Shown here: piece by piece, positions 56,357-64,000 of the stretch
Numbering within the stretch: position 1 is the first letter of the stretch
Layout of the letters: every line of letters begins with the position of its first letter
DNA from: Microstegium vimineum
Lineage: Eukaryota > Streptophyta > Magnoliopsida > Poales > Poaceae
Length of the DNA stretch: 64,000 nucleotides
Assembly (NCBI GenBank): GCA_022036555.1
Contig: CM039119.1
Location: 37,951,255 to 38,015,254 of the forward strand
Direction of reading: 5' to 3'
Made by a program: the position numbers and the translations under genes
The notes under the pieces: model-generated
Databases searched by the model: none
Seen by the model: only the letters and a program-made list of their open reading frames with translations
Told to the model about the DNA's origin: nothing

Positions 56357-56367
56357 TCAAAAGGACG

Positions 56368-56815
56368 CTTCTCGAACGCTTATTTAGATTGAGTCTCATG
56401 CCAAACTATATTTGTTGGACTAAATACGGACAAAACAGCGTTATAATGGAAGAAGATGATGACGAAGAAGGGGACGTTGACAACAATATTATCTATGGTT
56501 TTGCTGAATACAACATAACTGATGATACTGCAATGGGGGAAACTAAAGAAGAAATAGCAGTAGAAGATGGGCCCACTGATGATCTTGGTCAGACCATCCG
56601 TTATGTACAAAGAGAATGCGAAAGTGAAAAGAAGATAAAGTTTGATCGCATGCTAGAGGATCTTATGAAATTCCTATACCCAACTTGTGAAGAGGGGCAG
56701 AAAAAGTTTGGTACAATAGTGGAATTGCTGCAATGAAAGGAAAATAATGGTGTATCTGACAAGGGATTTAGAGAGTTACTAGCTATCATGAAGAAAAGTG
56801 AACAAATTTCCCACT
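56368..56815 (+). pseudogene. TNP2-type CACTA transposase, N-terminal part
   Basis: The frame open at 56389-56736 reads NYICWTKYGQ, VIMEEDDDEEGD, then DDLGQTIRYVQRECESEKK, KFDRMLEDLMKFLYPTCEEGQKKFGTI and ELLQ. After a stop at 56734-56736 the same frame gives NNGVSDKGFRELLAIMKK. This is the N-terminal half of CACTA TNP2-like transposases, ahead of the Transposase_21 catalytic domain. The catalytic region is not present anywhere between here and the next gene, so the element could not move itself. Confidence 0.8.
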
Positions 56816-56888
56816 AGCACAATGGATGGCAAACAATTGTGTATAGTGAACAAGTCACAAAAGGCGGTGTCATAGAAAGCGAAGAGAC

Positions 56889-58340
56889 TAGGGAAATATG
56901 TGGCACAACTCCGAATGCAATCAGCAAGTTGTCAACTTGCTAATTATTGGTGTTGATTTTGTAAAGGCACAAGGCAGTCAACTCGATTATGACGAACTTG
57001 AAGATTTCATGCTCAGTATTGGTCTTATAAAGGACCAACTATGGGTGAATCCATCGATGCTAGTAGCTGATTATGATGTATACATACCAAACCTACAAGT
57101 ATGGCAGGAGTCTCAATGGGTACACAAATGTACATGTTAAACAAGTGGTAAATGGATGCGTGTGTAAGAGAAGTGTAATTTCTTTTTGTCGGAGTTATAC
57201 GAAAGGATTACTTCCTTGGCTATGACATTATACATATCTAGTTTAATAAATTACACCAGCTATGACACAGAGATGCTCTTGACAAAAGTCTCATTAGCTA
57301 ATGGTATCTATAAGTGATTCTTTTTACAATTCAAGTACATGTTAGTACGTGCGTTATCTATGCATAGTTATCCTCACACTATATATAATTTTTTTACCAT
57401 ATATGCAGAAATGAGATACTTAAACTAAAGAGGAAACAATGAGTAGTGTTGGTTTTGTGGATCCAAACCGAGCATTCAAGGATCTGATTACTAAATATGA
57501 GGTTTAGAAAGATGATGTGGAGAAGAATTTGTTCACTATATTAGATAAACAAGCAGAGAAGACACTGATACTCTTCCCTTTTGGCTTCAAGTGAGTGTAA
57601 TCTCATATGCATATTTTGTTACGCTTACTCCATGTTGATTTTTAGTTAATGAGTTATGCCTATTTATAAACATGCATCTTTCACTGGTCACTGATGGTGA
57701 TCGATATGACAGGGGTCTTGTAAAAATCTTTGACTCAGCGACAAGACCCCAACAAGAATACCAAGATATGATAGATATTCTCCAATGTTAATTTCAGTCT
57801 CATAAATAGTTGTTGTATACTCCCATATGCCATTTTATTGATATAACTGATCCATTAATTTATTTTTGTTGGACAACATTTGTGTCAAGTTGGTCGATAA
57901 ACACTAGTATGGTCATTGGAAAGTGCCTCTGGATGTTGTCCACTATAAAGTAAGTACTAATAGCTAAGTAGCCACATATTTATTAAGATCAACACGATTA
58001 TTTTGTTACCTTGCTTCCTTTGTTAATGATGAATCATCTTTTTCTCGTAAAGTGGGATCTAGAAATTACTTATGTGGATATTCTGTTTATGAATTTCTCA
58101 TGCAATACTCAAGAGGAACAAATGAAAAGTACCTCAAAGTATGTAAAAATATACATAATTTATTTATTGTCATTGTGCTGATATATATAATCAAATATAT
58201 TCATATTTTTTCTTTAATTCGAATTGAAGATTAAATAGAAAAGGCAAAAGGTCCTGCCACCTCAGCGGATCAAAGCAATTCAAGAGGAACTATTAGGATT
58301 TCTTATGGATAAGTAGTAGCTCGCACCCAACGTAACATTA
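56889..58340 (+). pseudogene. C48 (Ulp1-like) peptidase-type second gene of CACTA
   Basis: An N-terminal part (56898-57140) contains QLDYDELEDFMLS and DQLWVNPSMLV. A second block (57439-57600) reads VGFVDPNRAFKDLITKY and ENLFTILDKQAEKTLILFPFGFK, followed by GLVKIFDSATRPQQEYQDMIDIL (about 57713-57783). The third carries NYLCGYSVYEFLMQYS (58064-58111). The last matches the Cys box of Ulp1/C48 peptidases, with the Cys codon at 58073-58075 kept. The His following the LFPF.F block is missing and stops occur between blocks; introns may account for some gaps. Such genes are known companions of plant CACTA and some Mutator elements. Real Ulp1 enzymes cleave SUMO; any substrate here is unknown. Confidence 0.65.
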
Positions 58341-58552
58341 TGACCCTGAAGAACAAATACTTAGTAGCCAACATTAGGATTGAATGAACCCAAGGACTTA
58401 TGAATACAAGCTTTTGTCACTTTATTATTCCATGCATGTAAATTAAGATATGTAAATTAGGATTTTTGTATATATAGTTTGACTTTTCATACATTCTATT
58501 TGAGCGTGATATCTATGTAACATATACTCGAACAAATGTATATATTAGTAGT

Positions 58553-59791
58553 TGTTGGTATTTCTTAGAGCAAACGAGTAAATTAATTATCCGCAAGCGC
58601 ACAGATAAACACCGATGTAGCACTTCACCGAGATAACCAGTTTTAAATATCGAACCGAAAGGAATGGTGTTATGAGGAAGACTAAGTCTATATTAACTTA
58701 ACCCGTTTCACAACTGAGTATAGATAACTATTGATAATATGAGAAAGAACCAAGGACTATCTAGTTCTGGTCACTAGGTAAGCTTTATCTTTTATGATCT
58801 TTAAGGGCGATGACTTAAATAAGAGAAGAAAATAGAGTTCTCTCTACCAAGCACCTATATGCCTGCCAATCCTATTACGGGAAACAGACTACAGAGGAAT
58901 CAACATACCTATAAGAGTCACCTACGCAAGCTACCGTTATCTAGAAAATCAAGGGACATTCACAAGTAATCCTAGCCTAGGCACCACGCCTACACTATGA
59001 ATTACTACTTTAATCAAGAAGCTATCAAGATCAACGCACTCAAGAAGAGTTGCAAACATAAAGAATAATAAGGATAATATTGCTTACTTGAACCAGAAGT
59101 CAACTACCAGGGTATCTCAGAATACAGATCCTGGACGAGAGGATCTGATCCCAAAGAATACAGTGATGAAGTAGCACCGACAGGCCGGAATTCCTCTAGA
59201 ACTACACTCTCAAACTCTAAATCTCTAATATCTAAATAGAGCTAGATCTACATGGAACTAGTCTCTCTTGATTGCTGGCCTAGATCTACTAGATAGGAAT
59301 TAGGGCTTCGTGCTCTTGGAGCTTCAGATCTGGCTTGGCTCCTGGAGGGGGGTACATGGCTCTATTTATAGCCCGATGGGATGCATGACAACCGTTGGAT
59401 CAAACCGACTTAACGTAGGGCTGAGATGACTCCTCAAAGGCGGTGGAGGAAGCTTCCAGAAGGTGGCGGCAAGTGGGCCTAGGTGGTGCCGCTCGGCCCC
59501 ACCCTATGCCAGTTGGCCCCACAGGTAAGGGTCTTGGGCCCCGTTTCGCTCTGGTGTCTTCTGACTCCTTCCTGAGTCTGATGGCAAATATATCTCCTGA
59601 GATTTCTTCTATATTTATTCTGATTTTCTTTCCTTTTTATGCTTTTCTGGAATAGTCCCTGAAAAATAATAGAATACCAAAACTCGTGGAATTTGTTAGA
59701 TAACCCCCTATATTTCTATTATTTTATATGTGATTGATCCATTTATCTTGTTTAAAATTGTATAAAAAGTTGACACTAACGACCGTCAACA
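58553..59791 (-). repeat. Solo LTR (Gypsy-type) inside the CACTA
   Basis: Bounded by TG...CA (plus strand TGTTGGTATTTCTTAG to CGACCGTCAACA), 1.24 kb. It has TATAAATAG on the minus strand at 59362-59370, so it points left. No internal element DNA lies on either side; CACTA sequence resumes at both edges. Flanking 5-mers (GTAGT and GCTGC) do not match, so a duplication is not shown. The 58580-59350 part has the evenly mixed, uncoding wording typical of LTR U5/R. Confidence 0.65.
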
Positions 59792-59879
59792 GCTGCGTAT
59801 AATTTGTATACAAATAACTAAATTAAAGTAAAATAAATTCAATTGAAAACAAATGTTTTAAAAGAAAAGAAAAAGAAAT

Positions 59880-60122
59880 ACATTTAGTTCCAATTGCAGA
59901 CACCAACCGAAACTAAGGTGTCTGCCCGAGGCTAGGGCTAGCGACGCCTTTAGTCTGAGTTGGTATTTCCAACTAGGACTAAAGCTTCCTTTTAATACTG
60001 GTTTCTTTCTAGAACTGGTTCATTTTAGGGTGGGCCTTTAGTCCCAGACTAGCAATCTCGGTTGGGAAACTGGGACTAAAGGGGCTTCCCAACTGAGATT
60101 GGAATCTAGTCATGCACTAGTG
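59880..60122 (-). repeat. CACTA right subterminal repeats
   Basis: Repeated inverse copies of GGGACTAAAG-like words (GACTAAAGC, TTTAGTCCC, GGGACTAAAGGGG) up to the terminal GCACTAGTG. Confidence 0.75.
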
Positions 60123-62214
60123 AGACAGTAGGTTGCAAGAGATTGGGATGGCAAGAGAGAGATCCTTGAGAGATGGGGGGAGAGATCCAAGAGATAGATG
60201 CGAGAGGAGATACACAAGTGAGATAGATTCATGATAGAGAAGATACAAAGGTAGGAGAGAGAGAGGAATAAAAAGACCAAAACCAATAAAAAGTGGGGCT
60301 ATGTATGAAGTGGGTCCAATAAGAATTTGTTTTACCACATTCATCTTACAAGCAAAGCTACATCCAAATAAAGCTACTCCACTAAAAAGAAGGAATCAGA
60401 GCTACTTTATCTTGAGCTGGAGCTCTACAAAAGGAGTCCTAAAGAAGGCATTCTCTACTATTCTAGATGGTATTCTTACTTTGTAAAATAATGAGCAATT
60501 CTGAATCTACTAAGTTACTATACATTGCACTATTGATTCTTATTGGCATTGTAAATAATGTATTCTTGGTAAGGAAGAAGGTCTTTAGCTTGAGTATCTA
60601 CTAAGTTACTCATACACTACATTGCGAAATCTTCTTGGCAAGATGATAAAAGGCTCCTTATTGGTCATTCATGTATATTTGTCTCCTATGCCGTGTAGGT
60701 GAGGAGGTCATCTTTAGGATCGTCCTACATATAATTGGTAACCTAAAGGGGTGGAAGGGAAGATTTCTTCCTCTAACCTCCCATATAAATACAACTTGTA
60801 GGGTATTTTGCTTTATCACTTCAAAGTCAATCTCTAGTGTTTCCATTTATTTTACTCTGTACACATGTTATTTGGAAATATAAAAAGTTATGTTAGTGTA
60901 GAATAACTAGTCTCCCTTTAGGAAATTTGTCCATATTGCCTATCTATATCAGTGTCTTTGATATCATGGATTGACTATATCTTGCTAGGTTAATTAGTTG
61001 AGATCAAATTTGTCCACTTGAATTTAAGCTTAAAATCTATTACAAGCATTTATGATTAAATATTATTTAATGGTTTATGACATGACATATTCTAATTGTT
61101 TATTGAAAAAATAGGATAAAGCTACAGATGAAATCTATGAGGTCAACATATAATGTACCCTTAATTCTTAGAGAATAACAACAGATCAAAGCTAAAAAAA
61201 ATAAATTCATCATGAACAAATATTTCCTAACTGAAGAGTAATATACTTTTTGCAAAAGAAGAGAAGAGATAGCCTCTTGTGCACCTTTATTATACAATTT
61301 ATTTTATTTAGAAACAAACTCTCTAGAGTGTATTACAACATATATTTGGGCACAGAGAGTGCACTATTGACACAAGTACTAATTCACATAATGTCTACCT
61401 ACCACTAGACTACTAATTATCTAGCTATGTTTTTTGTCTAACATATGTATAATAGTTAGTTGGGTGAATCTAAAAATGTCAGAAACAAACTCTCTGCAAA
61501 TGAACCCTAAACAAAATAAAATTAAATATTGAATTAAATCAAATAATTAAGTATCACCCTATAATTAAATATTGTAATTACTATTTAATTTTATTAGGAT
61601 TAAATGGTGGACACTACAAACTAAAATGCTATAAAATTAATGTAGTACTGGGTTATATTCTCAACTATTGACAAATAGACATACTACCATTCCACTGAAA
61701 GACCTCAGGCCTACCTATCATTGGTATGAATTGTCCTCTTCACTAGGCATGAGCCAAAAATGGGGACAAAATGGGTTTGTTGGATGTTGCCATTACAATT
61801 CTTGAACTTTCAAGATCTATCAATACAATTTACCTATTCTGAAACTTGCCAATGAAATTCTTCTTCTACCTGATTCTTGCCATTTCTATATATTTCGAGT
61901 GTCTAAGACTGTTGTTAGGCTGTATACACATACACATCTTACCCATGGACCAAACAACCCTCTCATTTCTCTCCCTTCAATCACTGACATGTGGGCCCCA
62001 CACGTCGGCTTCTCCTTCAACTTCTTGTCATATTTTTCCTTCAATCTCCTCTCCCTTCACCATCCAACGAGAGGGGGTGCTAGAGGGTCGACGACTACTA
62101 CACACTTGCCTATTGCCTAGTTTGCTAACCCACGTGCCATTGCTACTTCTACTTGCCATTGATGACTGCGCTAGTGTCCTTCCTATGCTTCGTCAAAGAT
62201 GCTCCTAGCAACTT
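60123..62214. other. Anonymous DNA, one direct repeat
   Basis: A GA-rich stretch at 60150-60270, then AT-rich DNA. The segment 60505-60547 (ATCTACTAAGTTACTATACA...) recurs at 60596-60640 in direct orientation with several changes. A CCATATAAATACAAC motif at 60781-60795 resembles a promoter, but no gene follows. At 61780-62214 the wording resembles transposon ends (GTGGGCCCCACAC), without a partner that I can find. Confidence 0.4.
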
Positions 62215-64000
62215 TGTCACACCCAGTTTTAAAGACAAAACGGGATGCATAAACCTTATGTGTGCCCAGAGATCAGTCACACACATAAGCCGGCAAATTA
62301 TCAAAAAGGTACCATTACAGGTGTTTATTACATAGCGAATGAGTATCTAATTAAAGTCTATTACATAACAGCGGAAATAAAAGATAACTCTCGCGAAGCT
62401 CCATCACACAGGGACGTTAACTGGTTGACTCCAAACCTAGTAGTCCTCAGGATACTCCTCATAACCTTGATAATCTGGTACCCATCCGGGATTTTATCCA
62501 AATATGAAAAGTAAACAAGCGTAAGTACTTCTAGTACTTAACAAGCATATATGGGGTTTATGAGGCTCAAAAAGGATGACACTGGTTAAACTGCATCAAT
62601 TTTTATGTTGTCACAATTTTAGCATATGGATAGCATTAATATAATCAAAAGCCCAAATAACATATGATCAGTAAACATGTATAATGAATAGCAAATGAGT
62701 AATGATAGATTAAAGTCATTCTGTTCCATAAGAATTCCAGGCCGCTCGTATCTGTGAGCACGGCTAACATATTAGTTTTAAGACATTCTGTAGAGGTTGT
62801 ACAACTTTACCATGAGTCGTGTTGCCCAAATGCCCGGGTTTATAACTCCCAAAACACTCCCAAGGTGAACGGGCAGGGTACACTATGAAGTCTTTCAGAG
62901 GGGCTCGCTGACATACAACAGACATTACGGATCCACGGGCAAGGGGTATACGAGGTCTCCTCTCGATGGTACACACGCACAACGGTAGCCACCCTGGCCA
63001 TACCCGCAACCAGCTCGGCAGTGGCAAATTTCATGAACTATCACATGTGAGAAAGTAACCCCCTTACTTAACTAAAGCTAGAGCCATGTAGCTCTTATGG
63101 TTGTACTGTAAATCCCGGGTGATCGCTTACAGAGGTTCTAGAGCATCTCAAAAACTGTACTCTAGATCACCTTAATCCATGTTGCTAAAAAGCATCTTTT
63201 ACTGTTTGTTGCATAAGTCATTAGTCAATGTTACATGATCATAGTTATTTTTCAAGAGCACTAGCTTGATCTACCCAATGCATAAATCCTAGGGTAACAA
63301 GGTATAAGGTACAAATCTAGGGTAAAACCTTATAGGATATCAAGAAACACATGCATATCATGAATTAGTGTTTAATGTGATTTGGACAACAAGGATGATC
63401 CCATGTATACTTGCCTTGCTCAAACGGTTCCTGCTGCTCCTGCTAACAAACAAATCCTCCTGGTGACCCACGTAATGCTCACCGTCTATACTCGATCACC
63501 ACATCACATACAATCATACCGAGGCATAACATGCAAACAAACAAGGCTATAGATTAGAACAGTACACCAACAGTAGTAAAACAAGAATAAAAGTTTATGG
63601 CAAACACGATGGTGCAGTCGGTTGAACCGATTCGATGATGCACGCGGTGGTGTCCGCAGTAGAGCGGCTCGGCACGCCGGCGAGCTCGCGTGGAGATAGA
63701 GAGAGGGCGAGAGGGGGTTGTGGAGAACTTGGGAGCTCCCTTACCACGATGCGAGACTCATGAAACGGATGAACGGAGCAGAGGGGCTCGACGTCAGAGG
63801 GACGACGACGGCGGCTCTGCTCTAGGGTTGCAGCGAGGCTCTGGTGGCTCTGCAGGGCTTGGAGTGGGCGAGACGGACGCGGTAGGGTGCGGGGCTGGGT
63901 TTATATAGCCCGAGGCACGACGGTGAAGGAAGGGAAGCCATCCCGAGCGCCAATCGCGCTTCGGTCGAGGGAAAGCGCCGGCTGCACGATAAAGGAAGGG
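62215..64000 (-). repeat. Gypsy-type LTR running off the right edge
   Basis: The plus strand starts TGTCACACCCAGTTTTAAAG, so in minus orientation this is the LTR's 3' end (...GGTGTGACA). A minus-strand TATATAAA lies at 63900-63907 in a GC-rich promoter context. The LTR exceeds 1.78 kb. No primer site is found to its left, so it is either a solo LTR or the 3' LTR of an element that lies to the right. The frames inside it are not genes. Confidence 0.6.
63900..63907 (-). promoter_or_regulatory. LTR TATA box
   Basis: TATATAAA on the minus strand (plus strand GGGTTTATATAGCC), supporting the minus orientation of the right-edge LTR. Confidence 0.55.

Larger units (their letters stand above)
54609..60122. 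mobile_element. CACTA (En/Spm) transposon, non-autonomous
   Basis: The left end is CACTAGTAGAAAAAC at 54609. The right end, read inversely, is CACTAGTGCATGAC ending at 60122. Both subterminal regions are dense in GGGACTAAAG and its complement, the expected transposase-binding repeats. Inside are a transposase N-terminal remnant and a C48-peptidase-like second gene, but no transposase catalytic core. A nested CACTA end (56104-56356) and a solo LTR (58553-59791) interrupt it. The flanking 3-bp duplication does not match (TAA against AGA), so the right edge is less certain. Confidence 0.8.

Noticed and set aside
60781..60883. TATAAATA-driven small gene
   Set aside because: The following frames are short, have no start context and no recognisable product.

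Overview
This window reads as intergenic heterochromatin of a grass (Poaceae). The element types are those of grass genomes: SIRE-type and Tork-like Copia elements, an Athila-like Gypsy gag, a CACTA element carrying a C48-peptidase-like second gene, GAGCATC-type MITEs and a RepHel Helitron. Species cannot be determined. I found no single-copy host gene, rRNA, tRNA or CRISPR array that I can support. Almost everything is transposable-element DNA in nested layers, and most coding regions are broken.

Left third (1-15.5 kb). A minus-strand gag-only LTR element enters from the left edge (gag 2340-4226, primer site 4264-4275, 5' LTR 4278-5914) and carries the longest intact coding region of the window. 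Next come two plus-strand, intron-containing transposon-type genes. The first is a six-exon plant mobile domain (PMD) plus coiled-coil gene (6066-9190), damaged only by in-frame stops. The second is a three-exon coiled-coil gene with its own TATA box (9386-10376). Then follow a small unrecognised ORF, the C-terminal tail of a Gypsy polyprotein with its 3' LTR (10.5-12.55 kb), a minus-strand LINE reverse transcriptase (12550-14268), and a minus-strand Athila-like gag (14269-15482).

Middle (15.5-34 kb). Mostly anonymous DNA with a possible MITE surrounds a complete but decayed Copia element (19109-25961) flanked by a perfect 5-bp duplication, CCTTG. It is followed by a decayed autonomous-type Helitron (about 26791-32753) with both termini and recognisable Rep and PIF1-helicase remnants, next to a second, older copy of its 5' coding segment.

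Right half (34-64 kb). A SIRE-type Copia element (about 34229-47793) has both LTRs, decayed gag-pol and an envelope-like reading frame. It continues into a second primer site, a piece of gag and a third partial LTR (to 48282), so it is an LTR-internal-LTR-internal fragment-LTR fragment array. Next are a possible tRNA-derived SINE, a hAT-type MITE with near-perfect 8-bp duplications, a Mutator-like element with long inverted repeats (50531-52143), two further MITEs, and a CACTA element (54609-60122). The CACTA carries GRF-finger, transposase N-terminal and C48-peptidase remnants, with a nested CACTA end and a solo LTR inside it. A minus-strand Gypsy LTR runs off the right edge from 62215.

The elements do not form a pathway; they are independent insertions. 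The most interesting candidate is the pair of spliced PMD/coiled-coil genes at 6-10.4 kb. The local accumulation of homopolymer runs (notably 34-48 kb) suggests that part of the window may also be of low sequence accuracy.
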